Of a stretch of DNA of 64,000 nt, positions 10,270 to 18,455 are shown in pieces. The translations under genes and the position numbers were made by a program. The DNA lies in the NCBI RefSeq assembly GCF_027474825.1, contig NZ_CP107030.1:3600001-3664000 (forward strand), read 5' to 3'. The stretch is from Maribacter halichondriae. GTDB lineage: Bacteria > Bacteroidota > Bacteroidia > Flavobacteriales > Flavobacteriaceae. Below the pieces are notes generated by a model. The model worked only from the letters and a program-made list of their open reading frames with translations, made no database searches and was not told where the DNA came from. Each line of letters starts with the position of its first letter. The first letter of the stretch is position 1.

Positions 10270-11679
10270 TTATAACTTCTCCAAAAGTACAACATTTTCA
10301 ACGTGATGGGTCTGCGGAAACATGTCCACAGGTTGTACTTTAACAATAGAATAACGTTCTTTCATCATTTCAAGGTCGCGCGCTTGGGTTGCACTATTAC
10401 AGCTAACATAGACCAGGCGTTCAGGCGCAATATTCAAAATTTGTTGTACAACGTCCTTATGCATGCCATCTCGTGGCGGGTCGGTAATAATGACATCCGG
10501 GATACCATGTGCATTGATAAAATCTGTATTGAAAACGGTTTTCATATCGCCGGCAAAAAACTCGGTATTTTCAAGTCCGTTGTGTTTTGCGTTTTCTTGG
10601 GCCGCTTTGATGGCATCGGGCACGGATTCGATACCGATAACTTTTTTGGCATTTTTTGCTACGAATTGTGCGATGGTTCCGGTGCCGGTGTAGAGGTCGT
10701 AGACAAGTTCGTTTCCGGTAAGCCCGGCAAAATCACGTGTTACTTTGTACAGCTCATACGCTTGTTCGGAATTGGTCTGATAAAATGACTTTGCATTGAT
10801 TTTAAACTGTAATCCCTCCATTTTCTCGAAAATGTGGTCGCGACCCGAATGGCAAATGATTTCTTGATCATAAATAGTATCGTTCTGTTTTTGGTTGATG
10901 ACGTATAATAAGGAGGTAATCTCAGGGAAGGTTACCGAAAGGTGGTCCAAAAGCAAATTCCGTTTTTCAAGATCATCCTCGAAGAACTGTATCAAAACCA
11001 TGAGCTCTCCCGTTGAGGCGGTTCGAATCATCAATGTACGCAAAAACCCATGTTGGTTTCTTGGGTTGAAAAACGCAAGTCCGTTCGTGATGGCAAAATC
11101 TTTCACTTCTAAACGAATGAAGTTCGAGGGGTCTTCCTGTAAATGACATTTTTTAATATCGAGGATTTTATCCCACATTCCCGGAATATGAAACCCCAAA
11201 GCATTTTTATCCTCGATTTCGATATCGGAACGAATTTCATCCAAAGTCAACCATCGACTGTCCGAAAAGGAAAACTCCATCTTGTTCCGATAGAAATATT
11301 GTTTTTTCGAACCAAGGATAGGCGAAAATTCGGGGAGCTCCAGATGCCCGATTCGCCGTAAATTGTTCTCGACTTCCTTTTGCTTGTAAAACAACTGGTG
11401 CTCGTAGCCCATATCTTGCCATTTGCATCCCCCGCAAACTCCGAAATGCTGGCATTCCGGTTCGACACGTTTCTCTGATCTTTTGTGAAAATTAGTGGCA
11501 ACTCCTTCGAAATAAGACTTTCTTTTCTTTGTAGTTTGCACATCGACCACATCTCCAGGAACGGTATTGGTTAAAAATATAACCCTGCCGTCAGGGGCCT
11601 TACCTATTGTCTTTCCCTTGGCTCCCGCATCGACCACTTCGACATTTTCAAAAATCTGTCGGGTATTTTTTTTCCGCAT
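10270..11679 (-). CDS. rlmD: 23S rRNA (uracil(1939)-C(5))-methyltransferase RlmD
   Basis: This is a RumA/RlmD-family enzyme of 469 residues. The start at 11679 (MRKKNTRQIFENVEV) is preferred over one nine codons upstream. It has an N-terminal TRAM domain (~1-65), an iron-sulfur motif CQHFGVCGGCKWQ near residue 75, a SAM site (VYDLYTGTGTIAQF), the DPPRDG motif, and the catalytic Cys in YVSCNSATQARD. It forms m5U1939 in 23S rRNA. It leads the rlmD-DUF6452-DUF6048 unit. Confidence 0.92.
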   Translation of the reverse strand: MRKKNTRQIFENVEVVDAGAKGKTIGKAPDGRVIFLTNTVPGDVVDVQTTKKRKSYFEGVATNFHKRSEKRVEPECQHFGVCGGCKWQDMGYEHQLFYKQKEVENNLRRIGHLELPEFSPILGSKKQYFYRNKMEFSFSDSRWLTLDEIRSDIEIEDKNALGFHIPGMWDKILDIKKCHLQEDPSNFIRLEVKDFAITNGLAFFNPRNQHGFLRTLMIRTASTGELMVLIQFFEDDLEKRNLLLDHLSVTFPEITSLLYVINQKQNDTIYDQEIICHSGRDHIFEKMEGLQFKINAKSFYQTNSEQAYELYKVTRDFAGLTGNELVYDLYTGTGTIAQFVAKNAKKVIGIESVPDAIKAAQENAKHNGLENTEFFAGDMKTVFNTDFINAHGIPDVIITDPPRDGMHKDVVQQILNIAPERLVYVSCNSATQARDLEMMKERYSIVKVQPVDMFPQTHHVENVVLLEKL

Positions 11680-11794
11680 GGGGCAAAAGTAAGAATCGCG
11701 TAGCACTTATTACAGCTATCTTTAATACCGATAGAATAAAAAATTCCGAAAAAAATGAACCTTTTGAACTTTCCCCTGTCCTTATATTAGAAAC

Positions 11795-12345
11795 ATGGCG
11801 ATGACCACCCAAAAGGTATTCGATGCGTTCTTGGTACTACAGCACCAATCGGGAGATAAAAAGGCCCTATCACTATTGGTTGAAAGGCACCATCTCAAAT
11901 TATGTAGGCATGTCTGTTGGTTTCTACATGATATGGACGCTTCGAAGGATGTTGTTCAAGATTGTTGGGGTACCATCATCAAAAAACTTGACGGACTTAA
12001 TGACCCCAATGCTTTCGGGAGTTGGGCCATGAGCATAGTGACTCGAAAATCTTTGAATGAACTTAATAAAAGGACAAGGGAGCGAGAAAAATTGAAAGCG
12101 ATAGTTACGGTTGAGATAGATGAAGATGCAGTTAACGAGAAGAATGCTGATATAGAAAAGATGAAGCATGCAATCAATGGTTTGACCAAAGACCAACAAA
12201 TTGTGTTGCGATTGTTTTACACACAAGAATATTCCTTAAAAGAAATAGGTTACATATTGAATATTTCTGTAGGAACCGTAAAATCAAGGCTGTTCCACGC
12301 TAGGAAAAGTTGAAGACGGTATTGAGGGATAGAAATTATATTTAA
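11795..12345 (+). CDS. ECF-type RNA polymerase sigma-70 factor (C-terminal frameshift)
   Basis: Region 2 covers residues ~20-90 (VVQDCWGTIIKKL) and region 4 residues ~125-175 (the helix-turn-helix LKEIGYILNISVGTVKSRLFHAR). The raw frame stops at 12313 directly after HARKS. One more G at 12303-12304 continues it as E-K-L-K-T-V-L-R-D-R-N to a stop at 12345, the normal end of such factors, giving ~183 residues. A membrane protein gene of the DUF6768 type follows about 70 bp later. Such pairs are recurrent in flavobacteria, so that protein may be the regulatory partner. Confidence 0.85.
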
Positions 12346-12354
12346 GTTAAACAG

Positions 12355-12394
12355 ATTCCCGCCCCTGCCTGCCGGCGGGCAGGTTCGCGGGAAT
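12355..12394. repeat. REP-like nested palindrome (ATTCCCGC...GCGGGAAT)
   Basis: The outer arms ATTCCCGC and GCGGGAAT enclose a second, imperfect palindrome built on CCTGCC/GGCAGG. The same outer arms, followed by the same GACA, recur at 61856-61875 with only a short TT loop between them. It lies between the ECF sigma gene and its partner and could fold as a hairpin in the mRNA. Confidence 0.7.
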
Positions 12395-12413
12395 GACACT
12401 AAATGATACAATT

Positions 12414-12800
12414 ATGAAAACAGAAAAGGAAAAAATAGATGAATTGATCAAGGAAACCTTGAACAAAGAAGAGGTCAAATTTTATGACGAGCTAGAAGAG
12501 CAGAATCTTTTGGGAAAGTTGGGCGAAGTGTATCGCGGTAAAATGGGCTGGTTTGCAATTATTATGAATATTGCACATTTGGTCGTACTCGGACTTTTCA
12601 TAATTTGTACAATCCGGTTTTTGAATACGGAAGAGACCAATATGTTAATCAAATGGGCCTCTGCAGGGTTTCTCTGCATGATAGCCATGGGAATGCTAAA
12701 ACTTTATGTGTGGATGCAAATGGACAAAAATGATACACTACGTGAACTAAAGCGTTTAGAGCTTCAAGTGGTGGCATTGTCCCATAAATTGGAGAATTGA
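12414..12800 (+). CDS. DUF6768 family membrane protein, probable partner of the ECF sigma factor
   Basis: This 128-residue protein begins at 12414 (MKTEKEKIDELIKETL). A charged N-terminal ~50 residues precede two membrane helices (GWFAIIMNIAHLVVLGLFIIC; WASAGFLCMIAMGMLKLYVW), and the tail LRELKRLELQVVALSHKL is a predicted coiled coil. A cytoplasmic head, two helices and a coiled-coil tail next to an ECF sigma gene would fit a membrane anti-sigma or sensor role. No anti-sigma motif is recognisable, so that role is inferred from position only. Confidence 0.7.
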   Translation: MKTEKEKIDELIKETLNKEEVKFYDELEEQNLLGKLGEVYRGKMGWFAIIMNIAHLVVLGLFIICTIRFLNTEETNMLIKWASAGFLCMIAMGMLKLYVWMQMDKNDTLRELKRLELQVVALSHKLEN

Positions 12801-12890
12801 TTGAATCTTAGAATGTAGACAAGACTGATTAAAAAAATTAGTAATTTAGCGGCTCTACAAGGATGATTTCTCTCCCACGCTGAATTTTCG

Positions 12891-12908
12891 TCCCGATAGC
12901 TATCGGGA
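12891..12908. repeat. 18-bp perfect palindrome TCCCGATAGCTATCGGGA
   Basis: This is a perfect 18-bp inverted repeat upstream of the ornithine aminotransferase gene. The identical palindrome occurs at 25950-25967 inside attC-like repeat A1. A related ATAGCTA centre forms the loop of the terminator at 14248-14287. It behaves like a dispersed short palindromic element. Confidence 0.75.
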
Positions 12909-12967
12909 TTCGAAAGGATAAAGGTACAGAAGGAATTACTGAAGTTTATTTTAAAGTAATTTTTATC

Positions 12968-14248
12968 ATGTCAGTTTTAGAAAGAATCACGTCTGAAGAT
13001 GCCATTGCATTGGAGGAAAAACACGGAGCGCACAATTACCATCCACTTCCTGTAGTTTTAAGTCGGGGAGAAGGGGTTTTCGTCTGGGACGTTGAAGGGA
13101 AAAAGTATTATGACTTTTTATCGGCCTACTCGGCGGTAAATCAGGGGCATTGCCACCCCAAGATTATTGGTGCAATGGTGGAACAGGCCCAGACCCTGAC
13201 CTTGACCTCTCGGGCATTTTACAATGATATGCTGGGCAGGTATGAGAAATACGCTACCGAAACATTTCATTTTGATAAGTTATTGCCCATGAACACGGGC
13301 GCGGAAGCTGTTGAAACTGCTTTGAAAATATGCCGAAAATGGGCCTATGAGAAAAAGGGAATTGATGAAAACAAGGCCGAAATCATAGTATGCGAAAATA
13401 ATTTTCATGGACGCACCACCACAATAATCTCATTTTCGAACGACCCTGTCGCTAGGAAAAACTTTGGTCCGTATACCGATGGTTTTATAAAAATCGAGTA
13501 CGACAACCTGAACGCTTTACGAGAAGTATTGGAAAGCAATAAGAATGTCGCCGGATTTTTGGTAGAACCCATTCAGGGCGAAGCGGGTGTTTATGTTCCC
13601 TCCGAAGGTTATTTAAAAGAAGCAAAAGCATTGTGTGAAGAACATAACGTGCTTTTTATCGCCGATGAGGTGCAGACAGGTATCGCTCGCACAGGTCGTT
13701 TATTGGCAACATGTGGAAATTGTTCATGTACTGACAAGCACTGTAGCGGGACACCTGAAGTGAAACCTGATATCTTGATTTTGGGCAAAGCACTTTCCGG
13801 TGGAGCGTTTCCGGTTTCGGCCGTTCTGGCGAACAATAATATCATGGAAGTAATCCAGCCCGGAAATCATGGTAGCACTTTTGGGGGTAATCCGATTGCC
13901 GCAGCCGTTGGTATGGCTGCTTTGAAAGTGGTTAAAAATGAAGAACTTGCGCAAAATGCCGATGAACTTGGGGAAATTTTCAGGAAGGAACTGGAGAAGT
14001 TCATCCCAACTTGCAACACCGTCAACGGCGTTCGTGGTAAAGGACTTTTAAACGCCATTTTGATCAACGATACCGAAGATAGTTCTACGGCCTGGGATAT
14101 CTGTATGGCCCTAAAAGAAAACGGACTCTTGGCAAAACCAACGCACGGCAATATTATTCGGTTCGCCCCTCCTTTGGTTATGACCGAAGAACAGTTGAGG
14201 GACTGTATATCGATCATAACGAAAACGCTACGGCAGTTTGAGAAATAA
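12968..14248 (+). CDS. rocD: Ornithine--oxo-acid aminotransferase
   Basis: This is a class III PLP-dependent aminotransferase of 426 residues. The N-terminus [18 protein letters not shown] is characteristic of ornithine delta-aminotransferases. The cofactor lysine lies in [15 protein letters not shown], preceded by [14 protein letters not shown]. Before the PLP lysine there is a Cys-rich insertion ([11 protein letters not shown]), which I recognise from other Bacteroidota RocD proteins. The enzyme converts ornithine and 2-oxoglutarate to glutamate semialdehyde and glutamate, linking arginine and proline metabolism. It stands alone and ends in a strong terminator. Confidence 0.93.
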   Translation: MSVLERITSEDAIALEEKHGAHNYHPLPVVLSRGEGVFVWDVEGKKYYDFLSAYSAVNQGHCHPKIIGAMVEQAQTLTLTSRAFYNDMLGRYEKYATETFHFDKLLPMNTGAEAVETALKICRKWAYEKKGIDENKAEIIVCENNFHGRTTTIISFSNDPVARKNFGPYTDGFIKIEYDNLNALREVLESNKNVAGFLVEPIQGEAGVYVPSEGYLKEAKALCEEHNVLFIADEVQTGIARTGRLLATCGNCSCTDKHCSGTPEVKPDILILGKALSGGAFPVSAVLANNNIMEVIQPGNHGSTFGGNPIAAAVGMAALKVVKNEELAQNADELGEIFRKELEKFIPTCNTVNGVRGKGLLNAILINDTEDSSTAWDICMALKENGLLAKPTHGNIIRFAPPLVMTEEQLRDCISIITKTLRQFEK

Positions 14249-14287
14249 AAAATCCCCGTACCGATAGCTAACGGTACGGGGATTTTT
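14248..14287. terminator. Bidirectional intrinsic terminator
   Basis: The 16-bp arms 14248-14263 and 14272-14287 are perfectly complementary (core CCCCGTACCG) around an 8-base loop. The A run on one side and T run on the other make it work for rocD on plus and for the CCC-motif genes on minus. Confidence 0.9.
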
Positions 14288-14307
14288 GCTTGACATCGAT
14301 TTTATGC

Positions 14308-14616
14308 CTAATCGAAGTTTTCAAAGTCACCTGAAGTGATCAAGGCGATGATGACCCCGAAATAGATGATACCGAGAATAACTTGGATTACGGCTATTGC
14401 AATTCCGATATAGGAAAGCACCCGACCGGTCTTGACATTTTCATAACCCGAAAATTCTCCGGGCTGCTGCAGATATAAATTTTCTGCACTTTTGGCATTG
14501 CTCAAACCGATAATACTGAAGATGGCACCAAAAGGGCCGCAACAGAAAAGACTCAATACGACGGACAAAATGCCCATGGTCAATGCCGAACTGGCTCCTG
14601 GAAGTTGTTGGTTCAT
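14308..14616 (-). CDS. CCC-motif membrane protein (DUF4190-like)
   Basis: This 102-residue protein has two hydrophobic segments (ALTMGILSVVLSLFCCGPFG; GIAIAVIQVILGIIYFGVII). The FCCGPFG turn corresponds to the Cys cluster of the flavobacterial CCC-motif membrane protein family. It is the second of two adjacent homologues, 1 bp from its neighbour, with a DUF2752 gene further upstream. No function is established. Confidence 0.8.
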   Translation of the reverse strand: MNQQLPGASSALTMGILSVVLSLFCCGPFGAIFSIIGLSNAKSAENLYLQQPGEFSGYENVKTGRVLSYIGIAIAVIQVILGIIYFGVIIALITSGDFENFD

Positions 14617-14617
14617 A

Positions 14618-14947
14618 TTATTGGTTTTGCCATTGTTCGCTCATCTCCATGACTTGCTCTATATAAGCGTCCCAGCCACCCACAGATTGTATTTGGTAGA
14701 TAACCATCATCAAATAAATTACGCCAATCGCCAATGCTACCCATGCTATTATTTTTGCCGTTTTTAGCTGACTAAAGTTGGAATAGACTTCCGGGTTGGC
14801 CGCATATTTTTTTTCATCTTTCTTAAGAAGGAATAATGAAATCCCTGCCAAAATAATTGTTGGGATTCCAAAGACGCAACAGCACAGAAACCCAAGAATC
14901 GAAAGGACAATGGCAATGGTAATATTCGGTAATTTTTGTTGTTCCAT
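14618..14947 (-). CDS. CCC-motif membrane protein
   Basis: This 109-residue inner-membrane protein has the diagnostic GFLCCCVFG motif in its first helix and a second helix at ~70-90 (KIIAWVALAIGVIYLMMVIY). The linker pattern matches the next gene (polar, with Y-NFSQLKTA against YENVKTGR), so the two are tandem paralogues. It lies 14 bp after the DUF2752 gene. The three small membrane proteins probably form one transcript ending at the bidirectional terminator. Function unknown. Confidence 0.82.
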   Translation of the reverse strand: MEQQKLPNITIAIVLSILGFLCCCVFGIPTIILAGISLFLLKKDEKKYAANPEVYSNFSQLKTAKIIAWVALAIGVIYLMMVIYQIQSVGGWDAYIEQVMEMSEQWQNQ

Positions 14948-14961
14948 AATAATAGGTTTAG

Positions 14962-15267
14962 TTAGATAAATTTCAAGATATAGTTGATCAATATAGTGCC
15001 TACGGTCAATATCATTAAAGTTATTATGGCCTGATTGGCATATTTGAACGAAAAGAATTTATTTGCGGCCAGAACACCGAACAATAAAATTATCGGATAA
15101 ATGGCGGGGTACATTTTAAACGCTTCTACAAATTCACCCTGAATCAAGAATGCCGCAGAGCGCTGCAATCCGCAACCGGGGCAATCGAAACCAAAAATAC
15201 TTTTGGTAAAACAGGGCAACATATAATCTTCAATGCCCAGTAAAAATAATGTCAATATGAATTTCAT
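14962..15267 (-). CDS. DUF2752 domain-containing membrane protein
   Basis: This is a 101-residue membrane protein if started at 15267 (MKFILTLFLLG); an ATG at 15291 is also possible. The DUF2752 signature is FGFDCPGCGLQRSAAFLIQGEF. Two further hydrophobic stretches follow. The CPGCG Cys pair could bind metal or form a redox disulfide, but no function is proven. It leads the small-membrane-protein operon and is divergent from the Smr gene. Confidence 0.8.
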   Translation of the reverse strand: MKFILTLFLLGIEDYMLPCFTKSIFGFDCPGCGLQRSAAFLIQGEFVEAFKMYPAIYPIILLFGVLAANKFFSFKYANQAIITLMILTVGTILINYILKFI

Positions 15268-15325
15268 TTCAACTACGGTTCGGTTGTCCAAAATACCATT
15301 ATTTTTGATGAATCAAAACATATTC

Positions 15326-15874
15326 ATGGCAGTTTTTGAGATAGGCGATTTGGTAGAAGGTATTGATGATACCGTCAGAGGTATTGTAAGAGAGGTCGAC
15401 AATGAAAAAATCACCGTAGAGAGCGATGAGGGGTTTCTATTGGAGTTTGCCCCGCAAGAGTTGATAATGGTTCCGGAATCTAGTGAAATTAGGGTTAGTC
15501 GTCGACAAGTTACCGAAGCGAAAAATGAAAAAGAGCTTCCGAAAAAAAGAAAGCAGCCTATCAGTAAGCCAAAAGAACGCAATGCACCTAAATTGGAAGT
15601 AGACCTTCATATCGGACAGCTGGTGCAATCCTCAAAAGGCATGACCAATCATGAAATGCTCAATGTACAACTGGAGACCGCAAAGCGACAACTTGAATTC
15701 GCCATCAGAAAACGCATTCAAAAAGTAGTATTCATACACGGGGTGGGGGAAGGTGTGCTTCGCGAAGAGCTTTATTATCTTTTTCGCAGATATGAAAACA
15801 TTACCTACTATGATGCAGATTACCAAAAATATGGTTTAGGGGCTACCGAAATCTATATCTACCAAAACCCATAA
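15326..15874 (+). CDS. Smr (small MutS-related)/DUF2027-like protein
   Basis: I choose the start at 15326 (MAVFEIGDLVEG) because homologues begin with this beta-barrel module; an ATG at 15308 adds six residues. Residues ~1-60 are an SH3-like barrel (GIVREVDNEKITVESDEGFLLEF). A basic linker (KKRKQPISKPKERN) follows. The C-terminal ~80 residues are an Smr domain with EVDLHIG near its start and the typical HGVGEGVLREEL loop. Smr domains are nuclease-like and linked to ribosome rescue or DNA processing. The ~182-residue length fits flavobacterial homologues. Confidence 0.82.
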   Translation: MAVFEIGDLVEGIDDTVRGIVREVDNEKITVESDEGFLLEFAPQELIMVPESSEIRVSRRQVTEAKNEKELPKKRKQPISKPKERNAPKLEVDLHIGQLVQSSKGMTNHEMLNVQLETAKRQLEFAIRKRIQKVVFIHGVGEGVLREELYYLFRRYENITYYDADYQKYGLGATEIYIYQNP

Positions 15875-15893
15875 TTAAGAATTACGGTTTTGA

Positions 15894-16397
15894 TCACTCC
15901 TCGACTTTGGTAGTAATTGTACCAAAGTTTTCGATGCGCAGATCGGTGATTCGATTGTTGTCCGAAGTCTCCAAAGATATTCCGCTAAGCTCGATTTTAT
16001 GCGAATAGGTAACAGTATCAATGGCCGTTGTCGTTATTAGCACTTCGCCGCCATTCGCTTCGATTTCATCGATTACCGTCGGTTCCGTTGGCGGAATCGC
16101 ATCACAGAAATAACTTGTTGAAACCTTGTCCGAAAAAAATCGGTAAGTCAATTTAGACTGGGTGGGCACAAGGCTTACAACTGAAGTTGTATCATTCTTG
16201 ATAGCTGATGCGGGCAATGTCAAAATCAGCGCCTCATCATCATTGATCTTGAATACGACATTGGTTTGATTCGCCTTGAGGTCACCGCAATTTTCCACTG
16301 TGGTGATGCTATCAAAATCCAACGTTTCTATTTGTAGGTCACCATCGTTGCAGGCGGCCAAGACGAATAGAAAACAACAAAGCACATAGTTTCTCAT
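15894..16397 (-). CDS. Hypothetical lipoprotein
   Basis: This 167-residue protein has a lipoprotein signal peptide (lipobox LAAC, Cys at residue 16). The mature part is Thr/Ser-rich and beta-rich (NVVFKINDDEALILTLPAS; DTVTYSHKIELSGISLE), with three more Cys (NCG; YFC) that could form a disulfide. It is convergent with the Smr gene. I do not recognise the family. Confidence 0.7.
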   Translation of the reverse strand: MRNYVLCCFLFVLAACNDGDLQIETLDFDSITTVENCGDLKANQTNVVFKINDDEALILTLPASAIKNDTTSVVSLVPTQSKLTYRFFSDKVSTSYFCDAIPPTEPTVIDEIEANGGEVLITTTAIDTVTYSHKIELSGISLETSDNNRITDLRIENFGTITTKVEE

Positions 16398-16594
16398 CTC
16401 TAAAAATTACATGGGTCATTGGGCCTTACCTGTAATTGGGTCGACCCAAATCGACCATCTTTCAACAAATGCCCATGATGGGCCTTCATAGGTCAAAAGT
16501 AAGCGATCTTAAGCACAAGTTTATCGGCTTTTAGGGAGAAATTAACGTAAAATCCGCTATTTTTGAGCCGTCACAAAAGGAATTCAAAACGCAT

Positions 16595-17743
16595 ATGGAC
16601 AAGGTTTATTTAGACAATGCCGCCACTACACAGGTGCGCGAAAGTGTCATCGTCAAAATGCAGGATGCACTTGCCAATTTTTACGGAAATCCGTCGTCTA
16701 CACATAGTTATGGACGCTCCGCCAAGACAGCTATAGAAAGTGCCCGAAAGACCATTGCCAAGCATATGAATGCCCATCCATCCGAGATTATATTTACTTC
16801 GGGTGGGACCGAGGCCGATAATATGATTCTCAGATGCGCCGTCCGTGATTTGGGCGTTACCACTATAATTATAACAAAAATCGAGCATCATGCGGTGCTA
16901 CATACTGCGGAAAATCTTGAGAAAGAGTCGGGCGTCGCATTGCATTACGTCGATTTGGATGACTTTGGAAATCCCAAATTAGATCATCTCGAAGTATTGC
17001 TAAAACAAGACGATACCAAGAAATTGGTCAGCTTGATGCATGTCAATAACGAAATAGGAAACAAAATCGATATCGATGCCTTTTGTAATCTCTGTAAAGA
17101 ACACGATGCCCTATTTCATTCCGATACGGTACAATCCATCGGGCATTACGAATGGGATGTTCAAAAAACCCCGGCCGATTTTCTGACCGCCGCAGCGCAT
17201 AAATTTCATGGACCGAAAGGAATCGGTTTTGCCTTTATCAAACGAAATTCAGGTATGGGCTGTATGATATCGGGAGGGGCGCAAGAGCGAGGACATCGAG
17301 CGGGCACCGAAGCTTTCCACAATATTGTGGGACTTGAAGAGGCATTTATAGCTGCCTACGATCATTTGGACGAAGAGCGAGATTATGTTTCCGGTCTGAA
17401 AAAGTATTTTGTTGAGAACCTTACGGCACAAATCCCTGAAGTCAAGTTCAACGGGCATTCAGGAGATATGGAAAAAAGCACCTATACATTGACCAACGTA
17501 TGTCTTCCGGTAAGCAAAGAGAAAGCGCTGATGCTTCTTTTTCATCTTGATATGAAGGGAATAGCTTGTTCTAAAGGCAGTGCGTGTCAATCTGGGAGCG
17601 ATGCAGGATCACATGTGCTTTCCCAAATTCTTTCTGAAGAAGACCTGCAAAAACCTTCGCTACGGTTTTCGTTTTCAAAATATAACACAAAAGAAGAACT
17701 CGACTACACCATTGCAATGCTCAAGGAATTTGTAGAAAGTTAG
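16595..17743 (+). CDS. Cysteine desulfurase (NifS/IscS family)
   Basis: This PLP enzyme of 382 residues removes sulfur from cysteine for Fe-S or thio-cofactor assembly. Visible features are YLDNAATTQV at the N-terminus, FTSGGTEADN, the PLP-lysine motif AAAHKFHGPKGIGF near residue 205, and the catalytic Cys loop SKGSACQSGSDAGSHVL near residue 328 (the SSGSACtS-type loop of group I). No scaffold gene is adjacent, so it may be a stand-alone homologue, not the main Suf-linked enzyme. Its stop overlaps the convergent downstream gene by 4 bp. Confidence 0.9.
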   Translation: MDKVYLDNAATTQVRESVIVKMQDALANFYGNPSSTHSYGRSAKTAIESARKTIAKHMNAHPSEIIFTSGGTEADNMILRCAVRDLGVTTIIITKIEHHAVLHTAENLEKESGVALHYVDLDDFGNPKLDHLEVLLKQDDTKKLVSLMHVNNEIGNKIDIDAFCNLCKEHDALFHSDTVQSIGHYEWDVQKTPADFLTAAAHKFHGPKGIGFAFIKRNSGMGCMISGGAQERGHRAGTEAFHNIVGLEEAFIAAYDHLDEERDYVSGLKKYFVENLTAQIPEVKFNGHSGDMEKSTYTLTNVCLPVSKEKALMLLFHLDMKGIACSKGSACQSGSDAGSHVLSQILSEEDLQKPSLRFSFSKYNTKEELDYTIAMLKEFVES

Positions 17744-18407
17744 CCATTTCCTTTTTTCTTTCGATCGCGCTTTTTTTCCCTATCGTACGGAAACTTCCTC
17801 GTGGCCAATTTCATCATTCTATCAATGAGGTCTTCGGTATTCCGCCCTGATTTCTTATTAATTTTCTTTTCGTATTTCCATAATAACTTTCCAGTCGTCG
17901 CATCGCTTATCTTGATACCGATTCGGCCGTAATTGGCATCTCCGGAAAAATAATCGATAAAACTGAAATCCGTGGAAATCCCTTTTGACAGCAGTATATT
18001 CAGATCTAAATTTCCGCTGATAATACCATCGACGCCAAGAATTTCACTCAATTGCTTAATGGTAAAGACATCGATATTTTCATAGGTAATGTCATTTTGG
18101 GCCAAAATGGCATTGGTATTCTTGACATTTTGAAAATCTACAGAGAACTTTTTTTCTTTTTCCGTTTTGAAAAGTATATTTCCAAAGCATTTTGAACGGC
18201 CCTTCCTTCTTTCTCTTCCAAAGTTTTTAGTTCTTCTTTCGAAATCTCGTCCTTTAAATCCAGATTGGTCAAGAACGGTAGAATGGCCAATACCTCATGC
18301 TCCGCACTGAACTCATCGAACTTAGCGCTCTCATAGATATTTTTTTGGGCGCTCAAAGTGGCCCCTAACAGTATAGTAAAAACTATGGCTAAAAATAATT
18401 GCTTCAT
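17740..18407 (-). CDS. Secreted hypothetical protein (one frameshift)
   Basis: Two frames join when one base is added to the run at 18149-18155, giving ~222 residues starting at 18407 (MKQLFLAIVF). A signal peptide ends at LSAQK. The sequence EVLAILPFLTNLD, a Lys-rich linker, VDFQNVKNTNAILAQ, LSEILGVDGIISGNLDL, then IKISDATTGKLLWKYEK suggests an alpha/beta domain like CsgG/LpoB-type periplasmic proteins. That likeness is weak. The C-terminus is very basic (YDREKKRDRKKKG). Confidence 0.65.
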
Positions 18408-18455
18408 ATTACGTATCATCCAGCATGTACAAAAAGGCTTGATTTCGCCCCAATC

